DNA of 64,000 nt. Source: JBGPHT01 sp041484525 (lineage in GTDB: Bacteria; Acidobacteriota; Terriglobia; Bryobacterales; Bryobacteraceae). Positions 9,542 to 17,656 of this stretch are shown in pieces. Position numbers and translations under genes: made by a program. The DNA lies in the NCBI GenBank assembly GCA_041484525.1, contig JBGPHT010000014.1, positions 18,856-82,855 on the forward strand, read 5' to 3'. Position 1 is the stretch's first letter; each line of letters starts with the position of its first letter. The notes beneath the pieces were generated by a model. It made no database searches. It was not told where the DNA came from and saw only the letters and a program-made list of their open reading frames with translations.

Positions 9542-9570
9542 TTGCTGGTGCTCCCCCACACGGCTAGAAT
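9542..9570 (+). promoter_or_regulatory. sigma70-like promoter for the receiver-domain gene
   Basis: TTGCTG (9542-9547) and TAGAAT (9565-9570) are separated by 17 nt. The -10 ends 9 nt before the ATG at 9580. No SD is present, so the transcript is probably leaderless or nearly so. Confidence 0.45.
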
Positions 9571-9579
9571 CAGGTTGCT

Positions 9580-9966
9580 ATGTCTGTCGAAGAGAAGAAG
9601 ACGATTCTCGTCGTAGACGACGAGCCGGAAATTCGAAAACTGGTCTGCGCCATGGTGTCGCAGTTCGGTTACAGCGTACTTACGGCCGATAGCGGCGAAC
9701 ACGCCCTCACCACTTACAAGAATCACAAGGGCCGGATCGAGATGCTGATCACCGACGTGGTAGCCCCCGGCATGAGCGGCCCCATGCTGGCCGATAAACT
9801 GAGCGCGCTGCAGCCCAACCTCAAGGTCCTCTACATCTCCGGATACGACAACACTCACGTGGTGCAGAAATACGTGGTGGAAAAGGGCCACGCGCTGCTG
9901 CCCAAACCGTTCACCGTGGGAGAGCTGCAAACTAAAATGCGGACCCTGCTGTTCCCCGTCCGGTGA
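9580..9966 (+). CDS. stand-alone response-regulator receiver protein
   Basis: The 128-residue protein is a single CheY-like receiver domain: acidic pair VVDDEPE (13-16), phospho-acceptor Asp59 in LITDV, conserved Ser87 and Lys109 in LLPKPF. There is no output domain and no neighbouring histidine kinase. GMSGPMLADKL and YISGYDN resemble receiver modules usually fused to hybrid kinases. It probably acts by protein-protein interaction after phosphorylation by a kinase encoded elsewhere. It has its own promoter and ends 28 nt before pxpB. Confidence 0.88.
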   Translation: MSVEEKKTILVVDDEPEIRKLVCAMVSQFGYSVLTADSGEHALTTYKNHKGRIEMLITDVVAPGMSGPMLADKLSALQPNLKVLYISGYDNTHVVQKYVVEKGHALLPKPFTVGELQTKMRTLLFPVR

Positions 9967-9994
9967 ACCCGCCAGTGATACCATCTCCCTCAGA

Positions 9995-10645
9995 GTGACC
10001 ATCCGCCCCGCCAGCGACCGCTCTCTACTCGTCTCCTTCGCCACCGGGATCACCCCCGAAGCCCATCGCGAGGTGGTCCGCCTCACGCGCGCGATGCATG
10101 GCCTGCGCGGCATCCTCAACCTGCACCCCGCGTTCTGCTCCGTGCTCGTCGATTTCGATCCGCGCCTCCGCCATCACGCCGAAGTCGAAGCGCTCATCCA
10201 CGAGCGCCTGGAATCCGCCGCGCATGAGCCGCCCGCCGCGGCGCGCACCGTCGAGATCCCCGTTGTCTACGGCGGCGAGAACGGTCCCGACCTCGAAGAC
10301 GTCGCGCGCCACACCGGCTTGGCGCCCGAGCAAGTCATCCAGATGCACGCCGCCGCCGAATACACCGTCGCCTTCGTCGGCTTCTCCACCTGTTTTCCGT
10401 ATCTCGACGGACTCCCGTCCGCGCTCGCCACCCCGCGCCTCTCCGCGCCCCGTAAGCGCGTGCCCGTGGGGAGCGTCGCCATCGGCGGCATCCACGCTGG
10501 CGTCTACCCGCTCGAATCGCCCGGCGGATGGCGCCTTATCGGACGCACCTCGCTGCGCCTCTTCGACCCCGCCGCGACGCCGCCCCCGCTCCTCCGCATG
10601 GACGACCGCGTGCGCTTCATCCCCGTCCCGGAGGGCCGCCTCTGA
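9995..10645 (+). CDS. pxpB: 5-oxoprolinase subunit PxpB (KipI family)
   Basis: The 216-residue protein starts at GTG 9995. With PxpA and PxpC it forms the prokaryotic ATP-dependent 5-oxoprolinase, which opens 5-oxoproline (pyroglutamate) to glutamate. The C-terminal cyclophilin-like half carries the family motif YPLESPGGWRLIGRT. The usual GFxPGFPYL is changed to GFSTCFPYL (about 128-136), a small deviation. It is first in pxpB-pxpC-pxpA and its stop overlaps the next start by 4 nt. Bacillus KipI is a kinase inhibitor homologue, but the full A-B-C set here favours the metabolic role. Confidence 0.9.
   Translation: MTIRPASDRSLLVSFATGITPEAHREVVRLTRAMHGLRGILNLHPAFCSVLVDFDPRLRHHAEVEALIHERLESAAHEPPAAARTVEIPVVYGGENGPDLEDVARHTGLAPEQVIQMHAAAEYTVAFVGFSTCFPYLDGLPSALATPRLSAPRKRVPVGSVAIGGIHAGVYPLESPGGWRLIGRTSLRLFDPAATPPPLLRMDDRVRFIPVPEGRL
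10630..10644 (+). promoter_or_regulatory. Shine-Dalgarno and CTG start of pxpC
   Basis: GGAGGG at 10630-10635 lies 6 nt before CTG at 10642-10644, which overlaps the pxpB stop as CTGA. No ATG, GTG or TTG in this frame near here gives an N-terminus matching the family, so this SD supports CTG initiation. Confidence 0.5.
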
Positions 10646-11517
10646 GTTCCATTCGCGTCCTCTCCCCCGGCCTGCAAACCACCGTGCAGGATCTCGGCCG
10701 TTTCGGCTGGGCCCACTTCGGCATCTCCGCGTCGGGTGCGGCCGATGCGCTCGCCTTGCGCGCCGGCAATCTCCTGGTGGGCAACGCCGAAAACGCCGCC
10801 GCCCTCGAGATGACGCTGATCGGCGGCGCATTCGAGTTCGAAGCCGCGGCCGTCATCGCGCTCACCGGCTCCGATTTCGGCGCCGGCCTGCCGCACTGGA
10901 CCGCAGTTGAAATCCCCGCTGGCCACGTCGTCCGCTGCGGACCCACGCGTTCCGGTGCGCGCTGCTACATGGCGGTGCGCGGAGGCATCGCCGTGCCGAA
11001 GGTGATGGGCAGCGCTTCTGTCCATGTGATGACCGGCGTCGGCGGACGCCCGCTGCGTGCGGGCGACACGCTTCCCATCGGCGATGCCGCCGTCCGCCGC
11101 GCGCGCGGTCCGCTCGAGCCGCTCACTTCCGCCGGACCCGTCCGCGTCACTCCCGGCCCGCAGTCCGATGCCTTCGCCAGCGAACTGTACGCCGCGCCGT
11201 ACACCGTCTCTGAAGAGTCGAACCGGATGGGACTACGGCTGCGCGGTCTCGCCATTCCCAGCCCCGCCGGCAGCATGCTCAGCGAAGGTGTTCCGCTCGG
11301 CGCCATCCAGGTGCCGCCCGACGGACAGCCCATCGTCCTGTTCGTCGAGCACCAGACGACCGGCGGCTACCCCAAGCCCGCCAACGTCATCTCCGCGGAT
11401 TTCTGGCGTCTCGGCCAGCTCCGCCCGCGCGACCAGGTGACCTTCGAGTGCATCACCATCGACCAGGCACTCGACCTGCTGCGCGCGCAGGAACGGTGGC
11501 TGTATTCTTTGTTGTGA
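10642..11517 (+). CDS. pxpC: 5-oxoprolinase subunit PxpC (biotin-dependent carboxyltransferase-like)
   Basis: The protein is 291 residues if translation starts at the CTG. The N-terminus SSIRVLSPGLQTTVQDLGR aligns with the known start of PxpC/KipA proteins. An upstream ATG at 10528 would add 38 residues that are an out-of-frame reading of the pxpB end, so it is rejected. ISASGAAD near residue 30 and HQTTGGYPK near the C-terminus are family hallmarks. It is a subunit of the complex that converts 5-oxoproline to glutamate using ATP. The overlaps with pxpB (4 nt) and pxpA (1 nt, TGATG) imply coupled translation. Confidence 0.88.
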   Translation: MSSIRVLSPGLQTTVQDLGRFGWAHFGISASGAADALALRAGNLLVGNAENAAALEMTLIGGAFEFEAAAVIALTGSDFGAGLPHWTAVEIPAGHVVRCGPTRSGARCYMAVRGGIAVPKVMGSASVHVMTGVGGRPLRAGDTLPIGDAAVRRARGPLEPLTSAGPVRVTPGPQSDAFASELYAAPYTVSEESNRMGLRLRGLAIPSPAGSMLSEGVPLGAIQVPPDGQPIVLFVEHQTTGGYPKPANVISADFWRLGQLRPRDQVTFECITIDQALDLLRAQERWLYSLL

Positions 11518-12203
11518 TGACCATCGATCTCAACTGCGACATGGGCGAGCTCCCCGACGCGGCGCACGAAGCCGCCCTCATGCAATACATCACTTCCGCC
11601 AACATCGCCTGCGGCGGCCACGCCGGCGACGAATCGACGATGGAGCGTACCACCCGCCTCGCTCTCGAGCGCGGCGTGAACATCGGCGCCCATCCCGGCT
11701 ATCCCGACCCCGCCAACTTCGGCCGCATCGAAATGCCGCTCACTTCCACCGGGATCGAGCAGACCATCGTCGATCAGATTCACCGCCTCGAGGCCGTGGT
11801 GCGTTCCCTCGGCGGCCGCATCGTACACGTCAAGCCGCACGGGGCGCTTTACAATGTCGCCGTACGGAACCGCGAGGTCGCGCGCGCCATCGGCAACGGC
11901 GTCGCGCGCTGGAATCGCACCGTCCCCATCTTCGGATTGGCCGCGTCCCCCATGCTCGATGTCTGGCGCGAAATGGGTCTGCCCGTCGTTGGCGAAGCCT
12001 TCGCCGACCGGCGTTATGAACCTGATGGCACGCTTCGCTCCCGCACGTTTCCCGATGCTCTCATCACCGATCCGGAGGCGGCCGCCGCCCAAGCCGTCCG
12101 CCTGGCGCGCGAAGGAAACGCGCAAACGATTTGCGTCCACGGAGATACCCCCGGGGCGGTACAAATCCTGAAGGCTTGCCGCGAGGCGCTACTATCAGAA
12201 TAA
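11517..12203 (+). CDS. pxpA: 5-oxoprolinase subunit PxpA (LamB/YcsF family)
   Basis: The 228-residue protein starts at the ATG sharing its A with the pxpC stop. The N-terminal DLNCDMGE, the internal HVKPHGALYN and GEAFADRRY are the conserved acidic and histidine residues of the LamB/YcsF barrel. PxpA supplies the hydrolytic part of 5-oxoprolinase. The intact three-gene set indicates recycling of pyroglutamate formed from glutamine, peptides or damaged glutathione analogues. Its stop overlaps the next start by one base (TAATG). Confidence 0.92.
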   Translation: MTIDLNCDMGELPDAAHEAALMQYITSANIACGGHAGDESTMERTTRLALERGVNIGAHPGYPDPANFGRIEMPLTSTGIEQTIVDQIHRLEAVVRSLGGRIVHVKPHGALYNVAVRNREVARAIGNGVARWNRTVPIFGLAASPMLDVWREMGLPVVGEAFADRRYEPDGTLRSRTFPDALITDPEAAAAQAVRLAREGNAQTICVHGDTPGAVQILKACREALLSE

Positions 12204-13819
12204 TGAGGTTTTTCGTACTCTTGGTCGCCGCTGCTGCGCGGCTCGCGGCACAATGCACCTACACGGCGGCGCCTGCCACGTCCAGCATTCCCGCGACCGG
12301 CGACACCAGGCCGGTCACGGTGAACGCCCCCGCCGATACCTGCACATGGCAGTATTCCGCCGACGCGACCTGGATCACCTTTGGCGTGGCGCCCAACGGA
12401 CAACCCAACATCTTCGGCCAGGGCACTGGCAACGGCACATTCAGCTTCACCGCCGCGCCGAATCCCGACCCCAACCCCGCGAACGGTCGGGTGGGCCATA
12501 TCCAGATCATCGACACCAAGCCGAGTGTCAACCAGCCCTTCCTCATTACCATCACGCAGGATGCGCCCGTGTGCACCCTCGCGCTCAATCCCACTTCCGC
12601 GAACCTCGGCCTCGGTGGCGCTACCGCGAGCTTCAACGTGCAGACCAACTGTCGCTGGGGGGCCGGCAGCAACCAGACTTGGGCCACGCTCGCTCCGCCC
12701 ACCGGCGGCACGGCCAACGCCGCCCTCACTTACACCGCTGCCGCCAACCCGTGCGTGTCATCGCGCACCGCCTCCATCACCGTGCAATCCGCGTCAGTCT
12801 TCCTCACCAACCAGCTCTACACGATCGCGCAGGATGGATCGCCCGACAACCTCACTATCGCTCCCACCAGCTTCGCCGCCGACGCCGACGAAACCACCGG
12901 TAGCTTCGCCGTGAACACCGGGACAGCGTGCGGATGGGGCGCCACGAGCGAAGTCAGTTGGCTGCCGATCCTGTCGGGCACGTCCGGCGTGGGAAACGGG
13001 AGGGTCGGTTTCAAAGCCATCAAGAACACCGGGGTGGCGCGCACCGGCACGATTCGCGTCGGCACCCGCGTCTTCACCGTGACTCAACCGGCGCAGCCCG
13101 TTACCCCGGTGGTGTTGACCGCGCTGGCGAATGCCGCCAGCGGCGGGCAAGGGAGCGTCTCGCCCGGCGAAATCGTGGAGCTGTTCGGAACCAACATTGG
13201 GCCGGTCAAGGGAGTGGGTACCCAAGTCCTGCCCGACGGCACCGTCGCCAAAAACCTGAGCGGCACGCGCGTGCTCTTCGACGGCAAGGAATCCGCCCTC
13301 ACCTACTCTTCCGCGATTCAGGTGAACGCCGTCGTGCCCTACTCGTTGGCGCCCGGCACCACCACGCAAATCGTGGTGGAGTATCAAGGTGTGAAATCGA
13401 CCGCGCTGGCGCTACCCGTGAGGGCCGTCACCCCCGGCATCTTCACGCAGGATTCATCCGGCCTGGGCAACGGCGCGATCCTCAATCAGAACTACGACAT
13501 CAACACGCGCCTGAACCCCGCCGCGCGCGGCGACATCATTATGATCTACGCGACCGGCGGCGGCATCACCAATCCGCCTTCGAGCGACGGATCGGTAACT
13601 GGTGTGCCTTTGCCCCTACTGACGCTACCCGTCACCGTGACCATCGGCGGCATTGACGCTCCAGTAGGCTATAAGGGCGGCGCTCCCAGCGCTGTCGCCG
13701 GAGTCACCCAGATCAACGCGCAAGTCCCCAGTACAGTTACGCCCGGCACCGCCGTCCCGATCCTCATCACCATCGGCGGCGTACCGAGCCCGCCCGGAGT
13801 TACCGTGGCCGTAAAGTAG
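12203..13819 (+). CDS. secreted BACON-repeat protein with TIGR03437-type C-terminal domain
   Basis: The protein is 538 residues from the ATG at 12203, with a signal peptide (MRFFVLLVAAAARLAAQ). Residues 20 to about 300 hold three beta-sandwich repeats of BACON type, each with paired cysteines and W-x-x-x motifs (CTWQYSADATWI, CRWGAGSNQTWA, CGWGATSEVSWL). From about residue 310 the C-terminal domain (ANAASGGQGSVSPGEIVELF) matches the Solibacter-associated TIGR03437 type, including GGGITNPPS and GVTQINAQVPS. It is exported and presumably binds surface or matrix polymers. It overlaps pxpA by one base, an odd partner for a cytoplasmic metabolic operon. A TACTAT 7 nt before the ATG could be a separate -10. 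Confidence 0.82.
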   Translation: MRFFVLLVAAAARLAAQCTYTAAPATSSIPATGDTRPVTVNAPADTCTWQYSADATWITFGVAPNGQPNIFGQGTGNGTFSFTAAPNPDPNPANGRVGHIQIIDTKPSVNQPFLITITQDAPVCTLALNPTSANLGLGGATASFNVQTNCRWGAGSNQTWATLAPPTGGTANAALTYTAAANPCVSSRTASITVQSASVFLTNQLYTIAQDGSPDNLTIAPTSFAADADETTGSFAVNTGTACGWGATSEVSWLPILSGTSGVGNGRVGFKAIKNTGVARTGTIRVGTRVFTVTQPAQPVTPVVLTALANAASGGQGSVSPGEIVELFGTNIGPVKGVGTQVLPDGTVAKNLSGTRVLFDGKESALTYSSAIQVNAVVPYSLAPGTTTQIVVEYQGVKSTALALPVRAVTPGIFTQDSSGLGNGAILNQNYDINTRLNPAARGDIIMIYATGGGITNPPSSDGSVTGVPLPLLTLPVTVTIGGIDAPVGYKGGAPSAVAGVTQINAQVPSTVTPGTAVPILITIGGVPSPPGVTVAVK

Positions 13820-13843
13820 ACACGTCCACGGTAGACTTGATTG

Positions 13844-15778
13844 ATGCGGGCACTTCGCCGGACCTGTTCACTGGTCGCTCTATCATTCGGTCTCCTCGCC
13901 GTAGCCGTTGCGCAAACACCTCCAATAGACCCTCAGAAAGTTCAGGACCAGCAGGACATGACCTGGGCAGACTACCTTCCCATCCCTGGTGTGGACTGGG
14001 CTGTGCCGTCGCTCGTGCCGTCCAAAAAGCAGTTCCGGGTCGCGCTGATCGCGGTGGATTTTCCGGACCAGCCCTTCGTGATCGTTCTGCCGAAACGCTC
14101 CGACCTTTTCGGCAACCCGCAGATCGATCCCGTTCCGCGCGCCAGTGTCCCGCAATTTTACGCCGACTTTTACAACAAGCCGGGACACATCAACCACGGG
14201 CACACCATCAACGGTTACTGGATGGAGCAGTCCCGCGGACAGGTAGGCATCGGCAAGATCGATGCGTACGGTCCTTACCGATTGCCGAAGAATCTGTTTC
14301 AGTACGGCCTGAATGAGTATCGACAGCACGACGGGGTTCCCAGTGGATTCATCGCCGACGGCCGGTTGGAACAGGACACTGATGCGCTATGGCGCGCGGA
14401 TGCCGGAGATCTCCGGTCGAAATACGACATCATCATCCGAATCTATGCCGGGTACGACGAGACCAGCGTGTGGCAGGAATTCGGCGAGATGAAGTTCCAG
14501 ACGAAAGAGGACATTCCCGCCGAGTGGGGCAACCCCGATCCAACCAAGCCGCGGTGGGTGGTGACGCGTTACGTGCCCTGGACGAGTTGGAGAGCGGGCG
14601 CGCAGCAGTGGGGCCTCTCTTCGGTGCGCCAGAACGAGAGTTCCGGAACCATCACGCATGAGATTGTCCACTTCGCGTTCCGCGTCGGCGACAACAACAA
14701 TAATCCGTACGAACCGCCGTATCCAAGAGCCGGGTCCGGCCCGTGGGACATCATGGATCGCGGTTCGTTCAACGGTCCCGGTGGGCCGCATCGGCGTTGG
14801 GTGGTGCCGGCGGCGGCGGGCGCGTCCATGCCGGCGGGGCTCATGCTGCGCAGCAAGACGCGGTTCGGATTTCTGAGCGAGACGAGTGTCTTGAAATTGA
14901 ATCGCAGCGGCCTGGCACAGTCTGGATTGGCTATCGGGACGGTCACCGCGCGCGCCGTCGAGCCCGGCCCGGGCCGGTTCGCCGGGATCACGGTCACGCT
15001 TGACGGTCCCGCTCCGCAGGATAAGACACCGCCGCAAGACTACGCCAGGAATCCTGTCTCAGCCGGCGACACGCTCTACAATTTCTATTCCATCGAGGTG
15101 GTACAGCGGATCGGCTACGATTCGTTCACGCCGGACAACGGTGTGCTGATTTCCAAGAATCTGAACGACGAGATCCGAAGATCCGGCTTCCATCCCTTTA
15201 CCTGGGTGATCGATGCGCATCCGGAAGATATCAAAATGATCGACTTCAAGCGCCCCAACGGAGAACCTGTGATGCGCACCGTCGCGGATTACCGGCAATT
15301 GAACGATGCGTTATTCCATGCGGGTCTGAATTCCGGCAGCCAATACGAATGGGAAGATACGCCGAACCGATTGCACTTTTACGTGGTCGATGTTCACAAG
15401 GACGCAAACGGTCTGTTGTCATACACCATCGGAGTGCAATCGCTGGACGGGGCCGGTCCGCAGAAGCGCGGCGTATCGCTCGCTGTGGCGAATCCCACGA
15501 ATTGTACGTTTAAGCTGACAAACACGGGTGCGGCGGTCGAGCCAGCGGACGCGGCCGCTTCCCTCAACCACGACATCTACCGCTTGTCGGTTTCGACGGA
15601 CGGGCACGGGTCGTCCGCGCAATTGCAGAACGCGCTGGCGGCGGTGAAATTCGGCGAGTCGAAGACGGTACCCGTGTTTATCCAGCGGGGCCGCCGCGCG
15701 TCGGGAACAGTGACTTTGAAAGCTGTGTCGGTCAGTGACCCGGCAAAGACCGCACAGGCCGCATGCGTCATCAAGTGA
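13844..15778 (+). CDS. secreted M6-like metalloprotease
   Basis: The protein is 644 residues from the ATG at 13844 (a TTG precedes it by one codon), with signal peptide RALRRTCSLVALSFGLLAVAVAQ. A zinc-protease motif HEIVH lies at 272-276, followed by GPWDIMDRGSFNGPGG, the downstream segment typical of M6 (immune inhibitor A-like) peptidases. The C-terminal 100 residues form a beta domain (NCTFKLTNTG) of the kind appended for cell-surface or substrate binding. TAGACT at 13832-13837 ends 6 nt before the ATG, with no SD. The 3' end overlaps the convergent YjbR-type gene by 8 nt. A secreted endopeptidase is likely; the third zinc ligand was not assigned. Confidence 0.75.
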   Translation: MRALRRTCSLVALSFGLLAVAVAQTPPIDPQKVQDQQDMTWADYLPIPGVDWAVPSLVPSKKQFRVALIAVDFPDQPFVIVLPKRSDLFGNPQIDPVPRASVPQFYADFYNKPGHINHGHTINGYWMEQSRGQVGIGKIDAYGPYRLPKNLFQYGLNEYRQHDGVPSGFIADGRLEQDTDALWRADAGDLRSKYDIIIRIYAGYDETSVWQEFGEMKFQTKEDIPAEWGNPDPTKPRWVVTRYVPWTSWRAGAQQWGLSSVRQNESSGTITHEIVHFAFRVGDNNNNPYEPPYPRAGSGPWDIMDRGSFNGPGGPHRRWVVPAAAGASMPAGLMLRSKTRFGFLSETSVLKLNRSGLAQSGLAIGTVTARAVEPGPGRFAGITVTLDGPAPQDKTPPQDYARNPVSAGDTLYNFYSIEVVQRIGYDSFTPDNGVLISKNLNDEIRRSGFHPFTWVIDAHPEDIKMIDFKRPNGEPVMRTVADYRQLNDALFHAGLNSGSQYEWEDTPNRLHFYVVDVHKDANGLLSYTIGVQSLDGAGPQKRGVSLAVANPTNCTFKLTNTGAAVEPADAAASLNHDIYRLSVSTDGHGSSAQLQNALAAVKFGESKTVPVFIQRGRRASGTVTLKAVSVSDPAKTAQAACVIK

Positions 15779-16151
15779 TTCGCTTCCGGCGTTTCGGCGC
15801 CGCCTTCGACGCCGCGCGATACGCCATTTGCAGCAGATCGTGGAGCGCATCCGCGTGGACCTTGGAGAGCCGCACCAGCATCCACTCGTAATCGCGATAG
15901 TGATCGGTGATGTAGTAGATCTCGGGATCGGCAGCCATCAGCTCTTCACGCGTGTCGAACGGCGTCTTGATGACCAGCGAATCGGGATCCTCGCGCAGAC
16001 GCGCGAACAGCTTTCCTTTCACTTTCAGCGCCGGTGTCCCGTACGATGTGCCTTCCTCGACGCTCGGAAACGTGAGTCCGATTCGACGCACGGTCTCGTA
16101 AGTAATCGGCGCTGGTCCCTTCACGGCTATTTGGAATCCCCGCTCCGGCAC
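15771..16151 (-). CDS. MmcQ/YjbR family protein
   Basis: The 126-residue protein matches the small MmcQ/YjbR fold: ITYETVRRIGLTFPSVEEG, YGTPALKVKGKLFARL, SLVIKTPFDTREELM, then YYITDHY and the basic C-terminal KAAPKRRKR. Family members are small cytoplasmic proteins with a double-wing DNA-binding-like fold whose role is mostly unproven. The ATG at 16151 overlaps the preceding gene by 25 nt. A GTG at 16124 would give a start nearer the family norm and is an alternative. It is last in the minus-strand run with the tannase-like gene. Confidence 0.82.
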   Translation of the reverse strand: MPERGFQIAVKGPAPITYETVRRIGLTFPSVEEGTSYGTPALKVKGKLFARLREDPDSLVIKTPFDTREELMAADPEIYYITDHYRDYEWMLVRLSKVHADALHDLLQMAYRAASKAAPKRRKRIT

Positions 16152-17620
16152 ACGAAATTCGCTTCGTCATCCGTACTTCCCGTACCTTTGTAGACGGCGA
16201 TCTGCGGATACGGGCACAGGGGGCGGGTGCGGTCCACCTTGCCGTTGCGAACGCGGGAGGCGACGATCCGGTCGGGCGCCTTCTTCGCCTCGACCCATTG
16301 CTCGAGCGCGGCCGGCATGTCGAACGAGCTCGTCCCTTCGCCGCCGCCGCAATGGCCCATGCCGGGAACCATGAACAGGCGGTAGGAGTCGCGCACTTTG
16401 CGGTCGCCCCCCAGCGTGTCCAGCACGGAGTCATGGTAAGCCACGCTGTTGCCGGGCGAAATCTGCGGATCGCTCCAGCCGTGATACTGGATGAGCTTGC
16501 CGCCGTGAGCGAAGAATGGTTTCAGGTTCGGATCGGTGGCGTTGATGCGGGAGCCGTCCAGTTTTTCCGCGCGCGCAATATCCCTATCAAAATCGAGAGT
16601 CCGGAAATCCCAGTCGGGTTTCTCGAAAACCACATACTTGAAATAGCCCAGCCCGATACTCAGCGGTTGGGGACCGCCCCACGTGGACCATCCCAGCTCG
16701 CTGCCGCGCGTCAGGCCGGAATAGAGCGGCTGTTTGGTGCGCGGATTTATGGAGGGACTGTAGATCTTGCGGGCGGCTTCCACTTGCGGCGCAGTCAAGC
16801 AATCGGGGCCATCAGCGTCCTTGCATGCCAGAACCTGGGGATCGAACTTGCAGCGCACAGGGTCTTCGAGCACGCCATCTTCAACTCCGTCTAGAGCGTC
16901 GCACGCTGCCAGGACGGCCTTGTGGATGACGGTGTACTTGGCCGGCGGAATGTAGCTCGCTTCGTCATTGTGAACGGCCTGCGCCACCCAGATGGATTGC
17001 GCCGCACGGCCCGTCCAGTTAGCGGCGGGAGCGCCGGCGACGATCCCGTCGAAATCTTCGGGATAGCGCTGCGCTTCCTTCAGGGCCTGTTTGCCGCCAG
17101 CCGAGCAGCCGTTCCAATACGCGAGGCGAGGCCCGTTGCCGTAATAGGCCGCGACGATCGTCTTGGCTTTGACCGTCATCTCGTGTTCTGAGCGGTAAGC
17201 GTAGTCGATGAGTTTTTCGGGGTGGCCCAGGGCGAAACTGGCACTACCGCCGGCGTGGCCGGTGTCGGTAGAACTGGTGGCGTAGTGACGGCGCACAGCG
17301 TCGGCCATGGCGTTGTAGTTGATTGAGCCCGACCAGCCGCCATTTCCGACAGCCATGTATTTGCCGTTCCAGCCGGACTCCGGCAGCCATACTTCGATTT
17401 TGATATCGGAGTCGCTGGTGGGCGTGAGCGTGGCAGCAACCCGGCAGAGCGGGTTGGCGTTGGGGACGGAAAGCTCCCCGGGCGTAGTCAACTGGCCGAG
17501 GAATTTATGCTCGGCCAGGGTGATCGTGGCGTCAGGCAACGACAGCTTGGCGAGGCTTTCGCAAGAAGCCGCGAGGGCCGGTAGTGCGCATGCGATAACA
17601 AGTGGGATGGCGCGGAACAT
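16127..17620 (-). CDS. secreted tannase/feruloyl esterase family hydrolase
   Basis: The 497-residue protein has a signal peptide (MFRAIPLVIACALPALAAS). The nucleophile elbow is GCSAGG (Ser173). The fold shows GNGGWSGSINY, STDTGHAGG and the C-terminal catalytic-His region MVPGMGHCGGG, with the Cys after that His completing the disulfide seen in the family. These enzymes hydrolyse ester bonds of gallates or feruloylated plant polysaccharides outside the cell. This fits a plant-matter-degrading soil acidobacterium. The gene lies 36 nt downstream of the GT4 gene and may be read through from it. Confidence 0.85.
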   Translation of the reverse strand: MFRAIPLVIACALPALAASCESLAKLSLPDATITLAEHKFLGQLTTPGELSVPNANPLCRVAATLTPTSDSDIKIEVWLPESGWNGKYMAVGNGGWSGSINYNAMADAVRRHYATSSTDTGHAGGSASFALGHPEKLIDYAYRSEHEMTVKAKTIVAAYYGNGPRLAYWNGCSAGGKQALKEAQRYPEDFDGIVAGAPAANWTGRAAQSIWVAQAVHNDEASYIPPAKYTVIHKAVLAACDALDGVEDGVLEDPVRCKFDPQVLACKDADGPDCLTAPQVEAARKIYSPSINPRTKQPLYSGLTRGSELGWSTWGGPQPLSIGLGYFKYVVFEKPDWDFRTLDFDRDIARAEKLDGSRINATDPNLKPFFAHGGKLIQYHGWSDPQISPGNSVAYHDSVLDTLGGDRKVRDSYRLFMVPGMGHCGGGEGTSSFDMPAALEQWVEAKKAPDRIVASRVRNGKVDRTRPLCPYPQIAVYKGTGSTDDEANFVCRSGDSK

Positions 17621-17656
17621 ACCACGAATAAAGATAGCAAGTGCGGCGCGGCGCGG

